Assembly (NCBI GenBank): GCA_916048095.2
Contig: OU696574.1
Coordinates: forward strand, 4,763,001-4,827,000
Origin: Sacculina carcini
Lineage: Eukaryota > Arthropoda > Thecostraca > Sacculinidae
Reading direction: 5' to 3'
DNA: 64,000 nucleotides
Position 1 is the stretch's first letter. The number at the start of each line of letters is the position of its first letter. Of this stretch, positions 12,252 through 23,100 are shown in pieces. The translations under genes and the position numbers were made by a program. The notes beneath the pieces were generated by a model that had not been told where the DNA came from, ran no database searches, and worked only from the letters and a program-made list of their open reading frames with translations.

Positions 12252-12620
12252 TTAAGCGAGGAGGATGTAGAATGAAGAATTCTGATTTGGAAGTGTTAAG
12301 AAGGCACCCCAGGAAGAAATATCAGAGATAATGTCTGATAAGAACGAAGCATGGGGGAAGGAAAGATGAATAATTATTTGTATATCGTCTGCGTAGACGT
12401 GGAACTGGACAGAATAGCGATGGAGAATAGGACATAGAGAAGACATGTACAGATTGAATAGAAGCGGGGCTAGAATAGAACCTTGTGGCACACCGGAAAG
12501 TAGAGGAGTTTGCTTAGAAGTAGTGGAATTGAATTGCACCGAGTAGGAACGATCAGTAAGATAAGAATGTAGAAGAGAGAGCGCTGAAGAGGACACACCA
12601 AGAAAGGAGAGATCTCTACA
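12252..12620 (-). pseudogene. LINE A reverse transcriptase fragment
   Basis: The minus-strand frame contains SGVPQGSILAPLLFNLY and the catalytic HVYADDIQI, both central RT motifs of the L2/CR1 group. It closely parallels the LINE I protein. The frame continues upstream into CA-repeat sequence, which is not part of the protein. The end near 12252 is lost in frame-shifted sequence before the piggyBac. Confidence 0.85.
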
Positions 12621-12654
12621 TATATGGTATGTACTGTTTGTACAGTCGGTATAT

Positions 12655-12804
12655 ATGGTAGCAACATGCGTGTTCATGTATAAATCAAACGAAATTAAAA
12701 GCCTTATCAGAATAATAAAAATATAGTAAGACAACTGCGCAAACAAAGTATTCACAAACACTGCAAACACCCGCACGCACGCACACACACAAGCACACAC
12801 AAGA

Positions 12805-12844
<40 letters not shown>

Positions 12845-13100
12845 ACACACACATACACACACACACACACATACACACACACACCGACAGACTCAAACTC
12901 ACAGACATACATAAGGAACATACATGCATCGTTGACCAAGCATACGAACATCAAACATGCATACGGAGTGTTTCAGTATGCATGAACCCCATTTAGCCAG
13001 ACTGTATCGAATATGATTACATTACAAATGGTTAATGAATGAATTTTTTTAATTTTATATTTTGACTGTCATATCTTTCTTAAATAATGTGCTCAAAGTT
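12655..13100. repeat. CA microsatellite and spacer
   Basis: A compound (CA)n/(CACAT)n tract fills about 12777-12891. At 13079-13143 a 22-bp unit, TTAAATAATGTGCTCAAAGT-like, is repeated three times in tandem, overlapping the end of the Tc1/mariner remnant. No gene is seen. Confidence 0.75.
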
Positions 13101-13101
13101 C

Positions 13102-13410
13102 TTAAATAATTTGCTCAAAGTTCTTGAATGATGTGCTCCAAGTATCCACCATACAGCCGTAGACATTCCTGGATGTGCCTTGAAAACTTGTTGATGACAC
13201 GCACACATTCATCATGACTGCTGTTCTTAATGTTCTCTGTGATGAATGTTTTTTAAGGCTCAATGTTATGAGCGATTGTTCTGATAGATTTAGGAAAAGG
13301 AAAATTAAGTGTAAATATTCTGGCGGGTTGATATCTGGTGAATGTTTTGACCATTCTGTGTTGGCTCTGCGACTGATGACTGCGACCACCGCGACCATTG
13401 AGACCATTTA
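13102..13410 (-). pseudogene. Tc1/mariner-type transposase remnant
   Basis: The minus strand encodes EWSKHSPDINPPEY, which matches the SPDLNPIE motif containing the second catalytic Asp of Tc1/mariner DDE transposases. After a frame change it encodes a tail resembling the family's C-terminal GGYxEH segment. Only the last third or so is present, and no terminal repeats were found. It abuts LINE B. Confidence 0.55.
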
Positions 13411-14220
13411 GACCGTGTCTATGGGATTGAGTTGACCATCCGCAGCTGAAGACCATACTGGAGCGAAATACTCCAGAATTGGCTGAAACAACGGATACAA
13501 ATCTTTGAGGTTGTAAAACTACCGAAATCCGATTCGTTTCTCTTATGATCCCAAGCTTCCGCGATAGCGATAAAACCACCTTCCGAATGTGACTCTCAAA
13601 TGTCAGTTTTGAGTCTACATGTACTCTCAATATTCTAAGCTCATCACACAAACTGAGTTAGGCGTCTTCTATAGAAATGGTTCCATGTTAAGGGTGAATG
13701 GTACGTGACCTCGAAATCAGCAGGTTTTTATATTTCGAATTGTTCAGCATTATTTTTCGCTTCTCATACCACTTCATGACTCTCCTGAGATCATCATTAC
13801 TCTTTGACGCACATGTGGTCTGCCCAAAGGAGATTGAATCACAGCCGACAAAGAAATATCATCAGAATACCTGTATATAGGTTTGTGTGTGCATTTGTAC
13901 AGGTATGCGGTGTAAATATTGAACAAAAATGGACCCAACAGACTTCCCTGTGGTACACCGGACACAATGTTCCAGCCACTGCATGTCACACTGTATGTTG
14001 CCGCAAACCTCTCAGCATGGGGTCATCGACTCTAATATTCCTTAAATTTGCATCAAGCCTTGGTGGCTCTCACGGTCAGATTCTGCCGAAAAAGCTAACA
14101 GCACAACCCAGGATCCACTGTCTTTGCTTAGTACTTGCTGGAGCTCGTTCATGATGGTAAGCAGAGCGTGAGTCGTGCTGAGTTGTTTGCGCCGTGCAAA
14201 TTAGTTCTCCGACAATTATA
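13411..14220 (-). pseudogene. LINE B, Jockey-like RT fragment
   Basis: Minus-strand frames contain, in order, a segment near 14130-14080 with a finger-palm motif (GSWVVLLAF), then SGVPQGSLLGPFLFNIY with a degenerate YSDDI catalytic box (13780-13960, usual YADD), then ILRVHVDSKLTFESHIRK (about 13580-13640), the conserved post-catalytic LGV-D-L-F-HI motif. The frame changes several times. The 3' end may be interrupted by the Tc1/mariner remnant. Confidence 0.75.
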
Positions 14221-14301
14221 ATTAATTGTATACTTGCATATTCATACTCCCAGTCAATTTGTAGGGGATTTATATGCCCCCATATCTCCAGGATCTACAC
14301 C

Positions 14302-15900
14302 TAGTGATGCAAAAAACCGTTTTTTTTGGTTGCGTTTTTTTGCAAACAAACATGTTTTTTAGGTTTTTTTGTTTTTTTTGTTTTTTAGAATTAGCCCCAA
14401 TTGTCATCGGACGTTGGATTTTAGTACATAGAAACGAGTTTAATTGACGTTTTGTACATCTTTACGTGTCTTATTTCAAAGATTATTTGATAAAAGTATA
14501 AAAAACAAAAATAGTTATCAATAAATGCCTCAGGAGACTGTTTGAAAGTGCATCCGGGTCCGGTGGTTTAGGTTTTTTCATTGAGAAAACCCATGTTTTA
14601 AAAGATGTCATTAATGATGTGGATATTTGAAATAATTTGTCAGCAGAACAAAACAAATTCATTGAGTAATCATGTGTTATTTTTAAATGAAACCATGTTT
14701 TTTATGAAAAATACAATAATGTTTTTCAAATTGGTTTTAAATTTGTTTTATTAATGTACAGATTTAGATAATGTTGACAGCAGAACAAGACAAGTTCATT
14801 GGTTGGTCAGGTATTTTTTTGACAAACGTTTATTTAAACTAACGCTTTTTTATGAAACAATGTTTTCTAAAACAATATCTATGTAAGATAGATTTGATTG
14901 ATGTACGTTCAAATACCTTTTGTATAGCAAGTAGCCTGCTGGTGCGTATAAGCGGCTGGTTAAACCACTTGATTTAAACTGTTTTTTAAAACCATGGTTT
15001 TTTTATAATAATTTTTTAAACGGTTTTCGTTGATGTAGAGATTTAGAAAAAAATTGGCGGAAGATCAAGGAAAGTTGAACCAAATTAATTGGTTTTTTGT
15101 TAATAACCTGTTTTTAGAACTGGTTTTATGGATGATGGTTTCTTTGATGTAGTTACTTGTGTTCAAATACCTTTTTGTACATTAAATATATTTCCACAGT
15201 GTTTTTTTCCTACACGAAAATATTGCCCGTTTTTCTGGTCAGGATTGCCACTGCGACCCGCTTTTATTCGTAGTCTCATTAGGGACACTAAGTTTATGTG
15301 CATATTTGTAGTATTTGTGTAAATATTTGCAGTGTTTGTTCATTTATATTTGCAAATTATTGATCTGCTGAATGAAATGATGAAACTTATTATAATCAAG
15401 GTAGTTCATTTCTGGTAGGAAAAAAGTAATATGTAAAAAATAATAAAATATTATGCCACCTGTTGTTTTTTCTAAAACAGTTTCAGATTTTAGCATAAAA
15501 ACGGTTCTCAAACCCTGCTTTCTTACACAATGATTAACTCAATAATTGAATGCAAACCTGTACTGTACATAGAAGTGCCGCACATTACCCTGCAAACAAT
15601 GATATTAGGGTGTTCAGACACATTATAACAGTTATATTTTGCATATTTAATGATAATTGAATTTGATAGGGTCACTAATATCATGAATAACTCATGTGTT
15701 GATAAAAATAATTCATTTAACATCCCAAATATATAATTTCCATAATTTGAATTATTTGCATGACTCTTAAAAAAAACAAAAAATACGTTGTTTTTGGTCG
15801 AGGTGTTTTTTGGCAAAAAAAACTGTTTTGCGCTTAAACTGTTCTTTTTTTTAAAAACGGTTTTAAAAAAATGTCGGTTTTTTATTAGGTCGCATCTCTA
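14302..15900 (+). mobile_element. Non-autonomous hAT element hAT-1
   Basis: Perfect 8-bp target duplication TCTACACC at 14294-14301 and 15901-15908. The ends are TAGTGATGC and, inverted, TAGAGATGC. The interior is a T-rich, degenerate series of GGTTTT and AAAACGG blocks with loosely repeated units (CAGCAGAACAA-A/G-ACAA near 14643 and 14776). No transposase frame exists. A second, inverted partial copy lies at about 60123-60600. The orientation assigned is arbitrary. Confidence 0.82.
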
Positions 15901-15908
15901 TCTACACC

Positions 15909-16390
15909 CTTGCACAAATGCAATTTAGAACACGTGTCATCTATGGGTATAGCACGCCCATCACTTTGAAATCCCTGGTTTAAAATTTGCTTGATTTAAT
16001 AACTTATCTTTTATTCATATGCTCTTGTTGAGTGTGCTCTGCTTTTGCGGGGCTGTTTTTGTTTTTGCGATTTATTCTTAATTTGTACATATACTTGATA
16101 AGTTTTGCTGTAAAAACTTACTCCATCATACTGATTTTTTATCACGCGTTATGGACAAAGTGTCAACAAATCGTGTTTTTGCAAGTCACAGAGCAATATT
16201 CATTGCTTGAATAGTGCACTTCTAATTAATTCGGTTAATTTCACCGTGTTACGACACTGTTTTTGTGCATTATCTTAGGTACAGAATATTTATTGTTTTG
16301 TTTCTTATAATATATCAGCCTTGAAGCTTGTTATAATATTATTTACACACTCAGTACTATATATCGATTCTGGCAGTGTTAGAATGAGGC

Positions 16391-16456
<66 letters not shown>

Positions 16457-16764
16457 CACATACATTCATACATACGCTAATGCGTTTTGTATGACGGGAC
16501 GTTTGGTGTGGAGGGGGCGGCACATGACTCTCGCGCATCGATCCACGCTGGCAGATTGCCTGTGACATTGAGAGATCAGCTTGGCTCGCAATATGCACAC
16601 CACATGGCACTGCAATTATCTACATCAGGCGGATTGTCGTTTGCGCCAGAGTCCCGCGAGAGTGGTGGTGGCAGTGTGCACTGGGGTCAAATGTCTGCTC
16701 AAATCTGCGCCATTTGCTGCCTATATTAGCTGAACACGCTCACACACTCATACGTACGTACAAA
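15909..16764. other. Upstream region of esterase gene
   Basis: No other gene is seen. A (CA)n tract lies at 16392-16453. The 120 bp before the start codon contain a TATA-like CTATATTA at about 16723-16730, too close to the ATG for a long leader and therefore only a weak promoter candidate. A 5' non-coding exon further upstream cannot be excluded. Confidence 0.4.
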
Positions 16765-17591
16765 ATGACACCATGGAGTCATTGCGGCGTTATTGCGTCC
16801 TTGTTTATGGTGATTGCACAAAAGAGGGTCGACGCTGCAGCTGCAATAAATTTTGCCAGACAAGCGGCAACTGAAAATCCATTGGGGGTGAGTGCCGGGA
16901 CGATGGACGTGACAACTACGATCAGCAGCGGTGCGGCGCGTTTCCACGACCCGCTCATCGTCGAGACTCGAGATGGTCGCGTGCGAGGAGTGAGGAAACA
17001 GGTTTTCGGTAGGAGCTTGGACGTGTTTTATGGCATACCGTTCGCAGCCCCACCAATGGGGAATCTTCGTTTCAAGCGACCCATACCAGTTCCTCCTTGG
17101 GAGGGAATTTTCAATGCCTCCAAGCTACCCAACACATGTCCACAGGAAAGATTTGAGTACTTCCCTGGATTTCGTGGTGAAGAAATGTGGAACCCGAATA
17201 CACCGCTGAGCGAAGACTGTCTTTATCTCAATATATGGGTTCCTTCTCATTTAAGATCCGGTGCGACAAGACCGTCCGAGGTTCTTGTCTGGATATATGG
17301 AGGTGGTTTTATGAGCGGAACTTCCACGCTTCAAGTGTACGACGCAGACATTTTGGCGGCTAATTCAGGACTCATTGTGGCCTCGATACAGTATCGAGTC
17401 GGATCGTTCGGCTTCTTTTTTCTGGGCATCGATGAAGCACCTGGCAACGTAGGTCTTCACGACCAGACTCTTGCACTAAAGTGGATCTATGACAATGTTG
17501 CTTTCTTCGGAGGAGATCCAAGTTCTATTACGGTGTTTGGTGAAAGTGCCGGTGCAGCTTCAGTGAGTGTTCATCTCCTCAGCCCGTACAG
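16765..17591 (+). CDS. Acetylcholinesterase-like esterase, exon 1
   Basis: This exon encodes the N-terminal 275 residues of a secreted alpha/beta-hydrolase of the cholinesterase/carboxylesterase family, which hydrolyses choline or carboxyl esters outside the cell. The ATG at 16765 has AAA before it and opens a signal peptide (hydrophobic SLFMVIA, cleavage near Ala-rich residues 22-26). An in-frame ATG at 16714 would spoil the signal. Visible motifs: MWNPN, whose Trp matches the choline-binding Trp84 of Torpedo AChE; EDCLYLNIWVP; the oxyanion-hole IYGGGF; and the nucleophile elbow GESAG with Ser at about residue 261. The Cys pair around the Trp loop is present. The exon ends in phase 2 at CAG before GCAAGT, a GC donor. 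A GT donor at 17586 would also keep frame but removes two residues. Confidence 0.88.
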
Positions 17592-17861
17592 GCAAGTCTG
17601 ATCTCGGGTTCATGTGGGCAATGATTTCATGTCCTTTTTCATGAACAAACAGGTGGTAGGCTAACAAATGCAAACATACTCTAATGTTTTGAAATCAAAT
17701 TGGAAGAGTTTTTGTATTCCATGTATATTTGTGCTTATCAGCGATTGCTTCTATTTCGTGTAACCAAAACGATTAAATAAACCGATACTTTCAAATACGA
17801 GCTTTTTCAAATTCCATGATGACAACTTCTCGGCACCAATGTTTGGTGGCGTATTTTGTAG

Positions 17862-18045
17862 CCGGCAGTATGTTCGCCGAGGAATCCTGCAGAGCGGTTC
17901 TGTGAACGCTCCGTGGAGTGTGATGAGCCGCGGACGAGCCCTGGTCATAGCTCGGCGTCTCATAGACGACTGCGGCTGCAACTCATCACAGCTGGAGCGG
18001 CGCGCCAATGACGTCATAGTTTGTATGAGAAACGTGTCGTGGCAG
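17862..18045 (+). CDS. Acetylcholinesterase-like esterase, exon 2
   Basis: After the acceptor TTTTGTAG the frame continues to RRGILQSGSVNAPW, the strongly conserved segment following the nucleophile elbow in cholinesterases. It then runs to the CMRN segment that matches the family's ECLR region. It ends in phase 0 at TGGCAG before GTCAAT. Joined to exon 1 through the GC donor, the alignment to the family pattern has no gap. Intron 2 (18046-19132) holds a TIR-bounded element and a SINE. Confidence 0.85.
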
Positions 18046-18293
18046 GTCAATTCAGTGTGCCAAATGCGCTCAAAAATAAATAATTTCTGTTTTGATTGAT
18101 AGAACTCACTCAGCATGACTTCCACGTGTATTCTAACGTTTGTCGTTTCTCTAGTGCTCTGAAATTCGTGAATAATGTGTAGGAACTCTACAGGTTATCG
18201 AACGATGATGTCATTCTTGTCTATGACGAAGCGTATCTTAACGCTGTGTATTATATCCCAGTGTCCTATGTTAGCTAAATCCGTTCATTCAAT

Positions 18294-19021
18294 CAGTGGC
18301 GTAGCGTAAGGGGAGTGGCGATCCACCCCAGAGGGCACAAGAAAACGTTTTAGGGGACGGCATAAGAGCTGATGAAGATGTCGAATTATCGTTACATCTG
18401 AGTTGCATTTCTGAATACACTATTTATAGGTTAAATGCCTAAGTGACAGCAGCTACACGGGAAGAAGCCGAAGCTTATGAACACACAGGCGTGCACCGTG
18501 CAGCTCGCTGCCACCGCAGAACTGACCCTCTCCACGCTATGGTGCCACAAGGACATAAGACGTATTAGAGAAGGCCACCTCCCCAGAATGCATGGCACAA
18601 CTCATGACTGATATCTGGTACCATTGGATACCAGAGGGTATCTGGTACCATTGGGTACTGCTGGGTGGACAGGAGCTGTGGGATTGTAGAATTCGCCCAA
18701 TGAAATTCTGCTCCGCCGGGATTTGAACCACGGACCTCCCGCTTGTGAGGCGGGTGTGCTAACAACTACACCACGGAGTCCACAAGTTATTTCACATTTG
18801 TTGTTTTAATCTCAAATAACTAAACGCTGAATGAAACAAGATCAATTGAAAATAATGGTATTCGCCGGGTAGGTGAATGGAAGCATGCACCATTATTAGG
18901 TGTGCATGCTTCAGCTATATCGGCATATTCCCTTACAGTCGTGTTGAATCGCACAGTTTTTTACGGCCATGTGACGCAAAACATGTATAGGGGGCGAAAG
19001 ATGGTCTCGCTACGCCACTGA
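18294..19021. mobile_element. TIR-bounded element in esterase intron 2
   Basis: The ends are a perfect 15-bp inverted repeat: ATCAGTGGCGTAGCG at 18294-18308 and its complement at 19007-19021. CAGTGGCGTA-type ends are common in non-autonomous DNA elements. No convincing 8-bp target duplication is seen; only AT is shared. The interior contains the SINE below and no transposase. It could also be two divergent elements facing each other. Confidence 0.5.
18400..18782 (-). mobile_element. tRNA-Val-derived SINE
   Basis: On the minus strand the head (about 18782-18712) folds like a tRNA. It has an A box GGTGTAGTTG at 18763-18773, an anticodon stem CCCGC/GCGGG with loop CTCACAA (anticodon CAC, Val), and a perfect B box GGTTCAAATCC at 18719-18729. 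The T-stem does not pair well, and a non-tRNA body follows (CATTGGGCGAATTC, then GTCCACCCAGCAG), so this is a SINE and not a tRNA gene. The 3' end is uncertain, somewhere between 18530 and 18400. Confidence 0.75.
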
Positions 19022-19132
19022 TATATATTTATTTATAATAATCAGTAGTATTTCAGTGGTGTCATTACATGAAGCGTGTCATATGTGACATGCGAATTTT
19101 ATTGACTTCTGCTGTGATAAATGTTTCTATAG

Positions 19133-19292
19133 GATATATCAGCCAAACAATGGAATTCCTACTCGGGAATTTTGGATTTTCCTTCGGCACCTACCATTGA
19201 CGGCGATTACCTGCCCAAACATCCAATTGAAATGCTTAAAGAGGGAGATTTTAAAAAGACAGAGCTGTTACTTGGAACCAATAAGGACGAAG
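19133..19292 (+). CDS. Acetylcholinesterase-like esterase, exon 3
   Basis: The acceptor CTATAG precedes it and the donor is GAAG before GTAAGT (phase 1). It encodes the acyl-pocket region: GILDFPSAPTIDGDYLP. By alignment on the IDG motif, the residues at Torpedo positions 288 and 290 are Leu and Phe, the combination usual in arthropod-type AChE. The Glu of GTNKDEG is the acid of the catalytic triad. Confidence 0.86.
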
Positions 19293-19793
19293 GTAAGTTT
19301 ATCTTTCATTCTTCATCCAAGACGAAGATTATGGGTGTTTCATCTATTTTGCTTCTGTTAATTAAGATATTTATGATTTACACATCTTAATTTAGTCACT
19401 AATCATCTATCATTGGACAAGTGGTTTCGTAATGTTATTATTTGAGAAATGTTTCCAATACATACTTTTTCCCCATTTGTGGCCGCCAAACGTGGATTTC
19501 TATATCCGCAATAACAAAACTATAGTTTGTGCTACTTACACTCTTCTTCTAATTTTGTGCTGATTTTCTGTTGAATTTGAAACAATTTTTCATAACCTAA
19601 TAAATATATTTGTGTTTAATTGAGTAACTTGTATATCATTTATGCTTGCGTCATTTCGTTTCTTTGCAATGCGCAAAAATATTCCATGACCTCAGTAACA
19701 CTATGCAAAATGTAAAATATGAAAATTCAACCTAAACATGCTTGAAGATTTTCACACACTTCAAGCTCAATGTGCTTGGTTTTTCTTCTCTAG

Positions 19794-19936
19794 GGACGTA
19801 CTTTATTCTCTATGATTTCATCAAGTTTTTCAAAAAAGACGACCCAAGTTTTCTGGAGCGGGACAAATTTTTGGAGATAATCAACACAATATTCAACAAA
19901 TGGCACTCCCTCAAAAAATCGGCCATACTTTACCAG
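19794..19936 (+). CDS. Acetylcholinesterase-like esterase, exon 4
   Basis: Acceptor CTTCTCTAG, donor CAG before GTAAGT, exit phase 0. It encodes GTYFILYDFIKFF and the following helix; the last Phe aligns with Torpedo Phe330 of the choline site. Gypsy A2 begins 31 bp after the donor (19968), antisense to the gene. The next exon in order is not downstream of A2 but 31 kb away at 50978. Confidence 0.85.
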
Positions 19937-19967
19937 GTAAGTTTTCACACGCTTTCATTGTTGGATT

Positions 19968-20186
19968 TTTTGTGTTTAAGTGTTCCCCAAATACAAACAC
20001 AAATCTCAACGTGAATTCTTTGTTAAAACCATACTATTTACATACATCACAATATCTTGTATAACAAATACAACCATACAATCACAACACCATTCTCATC
20101 CCAGAACCAACAACCACTTCGCGATTGCCGCGTTGCCAACATCCTTCAGTTGCAAACTTGGTTGCCACCTTGGCGGAAACGCCACA
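19968..20186 (-). repeat. A2 3' LTR
   Basis: 219 bp. The gag-pol frame of A2 terminates inside it, at 20146. Confidence 0.93.
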
Positions 20187-23100
20187 TCCTCCCCTCCGTA
20201 GTCTCAGACATCACTCTGACATAGTCCCTCAGGAACCTCGGTGGTTGTCGCATTCTCACAGGATACCGTCGGTGTGGTTCGCTGATCACACCGTCCTGAT
20301 GTCTTCTCGTCGATTCGTGATCGGCCTCTTCGTCGATTTCTGGTAGGTCTTCATCAGCAGCTCCAGCCGATTGTCCGATGTAACGCGGCAGCAGTTGATT
20401 GACATGACGTTTCCAATGTCCCAAATCTGTTCTGATGATATAGACGTTTCTGTATTTTCTGACAACAACACCATCAATCCACTTCGGACCACGCGAATAA
20501 TTCCTGGCGAACACCTTCGTGTTGATGTCGAAATTACTTTTGTTGCTAGTGAAGTATCTCGGCGTCTTTTTCGACCGTGGCACTAGCTGGTCCAACCTTG
20601 TGTTCTGAACTCTGCCATGAAGCATCTCCGCCGGTGATTTACCATCTAGTCCGTCCATAGGTGACATTCGATATGTCATCAGAATTGTTCTCAAAACAGC
20701 CGTTAGGTCAGGCTGGTCTTTGTGATGACAATTTTTCTTTAATCCCTGTTTTAAAGTTTGTACAAATCTTTCCGCTTCACCATTTGACGCTGGGTGGAAC
20801 GGAGGAGCTGTAACGTGCTCAATTCCGCACTCTGCGCAGAATGTTTCAAACTCGTCACTAGTGAACTGTGCTCCGTTATCTGACACAATTGTCTCCGGAT
20901 AACCTTCAATGGCAAATATGTTTGACAATTGCTGAATAGTATCCGCAGAGGTGGTTCTCCCCACGCTCATTTTTGCAACATATGGAAATTTTGAATGGGA
21001 GTCCACACATACCAACCACATTTGATTCATAAACGGTCCAGCATAATCGGCGTGCACTCTTGACCAGGGATGTTCAGTTTTCGGCCACGAACGATAGGTT
21101 TTCGTCGTCTCATATGCGTTCTCTCTACACGCCTCACATTGTCTCACCATCTCGGTTATATCCTTGTCTAAATTCGGCCACCAGATGTATCTTCTGGCAT
21201 TTTGTTTCATGCGAACGATGCCCCAATGGGATTCATGAAGCATACGAAGTACTTTACCACGTAGTTTCCTTGGTATAACAGTCCTAACACGTTGATTTTC
21301 ATGACGAAGCATAAAAACACCTTTGTGCACTATGAAATTTAATCTGTTCACCCAATACGGTCGAAGTTCATCGCTGATATTTTCGCGTTCCGGCCAAGAC
21401 CCAGTCGACACATAACTCATGACTGATTTCAGCAACGTATCTGTCTCTATCAATTTGACAATCCCATGCATATTAACTGGATTACCCTCCAATTCTTCGT
21501 TTATGACATGCGTAGTCTCATGTCTTTCCAATTGCTCTTTTTCGTCAAAATCTACATCTGGACCCATCGGTAGTCGTGAAAGTCCATCAGCATTTCCATG
21601 GAGCTCTGTATTTCTGTAGCGAATATCATATCGGAATGGCATTAGTTCCAAAGCCCACCTTTGTAGTCTCTGTGACGCTAGTACAGGTATATTTTTGCTA
21701 GGATTGAATATGTGCATCAGAGGCTTGTTGTCGGTCACTAGAATAAACTTTCGATCACGTAGATATTTTTGAAATTTTTCGATTCCATACTTGATTGCAA
21801 GTGCTTCTCGGTCAAGTTGCGAATAGTTCTTCTGATGTTCTGTTAGCGTTTTAGACGCAAACGCAATCCGATACTCTTTTCCGTCATCTTCGATTTGCAT
21901 GAGCGCCACTCCAACTCCATATGGTGATGAGTCCGTGGCCAGAACAGACGTTTTTGTTGGATCAAAATGAACCAATGTTGTCGCTTTGATTATATCTTCT
22001 TTCAATATCTTGAATGCTGATTCACAGCGTTGATTCCACACAAATGATGATTGCTTTCGTCGCAAATTGTTCAACGACACTGCCTTGGTTGACATATTTT
22101 CTATGAACGTTCCATAAAAGTTCACTTTACCCAGAAATGCTTCTACTTCTTTGACGTTTGTCGGTCTTGGCATTTGAAATATGGCCTGCACTCTGTTGTT
22201 ACTGGGTCGCTTGCCGTGCTTGTCAATTATATGCCCCAAATACTGGACTTGATCTTGAAAGAAATTACATTTTTCCTCGCGTACTGTCATGCCGTACTCT
22301 CGGATTCTGTTCAGTACGTTCTCCAGATTCTTCATGTGTTCTTCGTCATCATCACCTGTAATTATCACATCGTCCAAATATGCCGCAACACCAGGCAAAT
22401 CACTAACCATGGAATCCATCAATCGCTGAAAAATCGCTGGACTCGATGCTACACCAAAACAAAGTCGGTTGTTTCTGTACAAACCGTACGGTGTATTTAT
22501 AGTCACGAACTGTTTGCTTTCATCGTCCAGTTCCACCTGTAAGTACGCATCGGTGAAATCGAGAGTGGAGAATTTATTTCCCCCTTGCAGTTTCACCAAT
22601 ATATCATCTAGAGATGGAATAGAGTGCTGGTCAACCTCCAGTTTATTATTTAGCTGTTTGAAATCGCCACATATGCGTATTTTTCCAGACGGCTTTGCCA
22701 CGCACACTATAGGATACGCATGTTCGCTATAGTTAACTGGCTGCAACACTTTCATGCTCACCAAACGATCCAACTCTGTTCTCGATCTTCTGTAGTTCTT
22801 TTGCTGCACTGCATACACTGAATCTGTTGTTTTGTAACCGGTGCGCCTGCGCCGCTGGAATCCACTTCTTTCGGCACTTCTACGCAGTTCAGCGTCACGG
22901 CACACTGCTGATATGTGTCCGATGCGGTGACATGTATTGCACTCGGTGTTCTTTCTCGGGCAATCTCGTCGCTCATGTGTTTCATAACATTGCGGACATC
23001 CTTTGAATAGTTCTATCTGGTTTGATCTCTTGCCAAACTGTTCACGTTTTTTCTCCGAAATTCTTTGCACTGCGCGTTCCTGTTGAACATCATTGTTGGG

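Larger units (their letters stand above)
7307..12640 (-). mobile_element. L2-like LINE A, 5'-truncated, containing piggyBac
   Basis: The outermost member of a nest on the minus strand. A 14-bp target duplication, TACAGTCGGTATAT, flanks it at 7293-7306 and 12641-12654. The 3' end (about 7307-7345) carries an ATT-repeat tail and the motif GTGCGCTATACAAATAAACG, typical of L2/CR1 ends. Reverse-transcriptase remnants lie at about 7800-8100 and 12252-12620 and resemble LINE I (61524-64000) residue for residue over several motifs. Without the piggyBac the LINE fragment is only about 1.4 kb, so it was 5'-truncated on arrival. Confidence 0.88.

Noticed and set aside
16391..16454. Reading frames across CA, GT and TA repeats, including those at 8692-8922, 12685-12954, 50567-50887 and 55154-55599
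   Set aside because: They consist of HTHT, VCVC or YIYI repeats produced by microsatellites and have no independent coding evidence.
18712..18782. tRNA-Val(CAC) gene on the minus strand
   Set aside because: The head has good A and B boxes and an anticodon stem, but the T-stem does not pair and a long SINE body follows directly. Called a tRNA-derived SINE.
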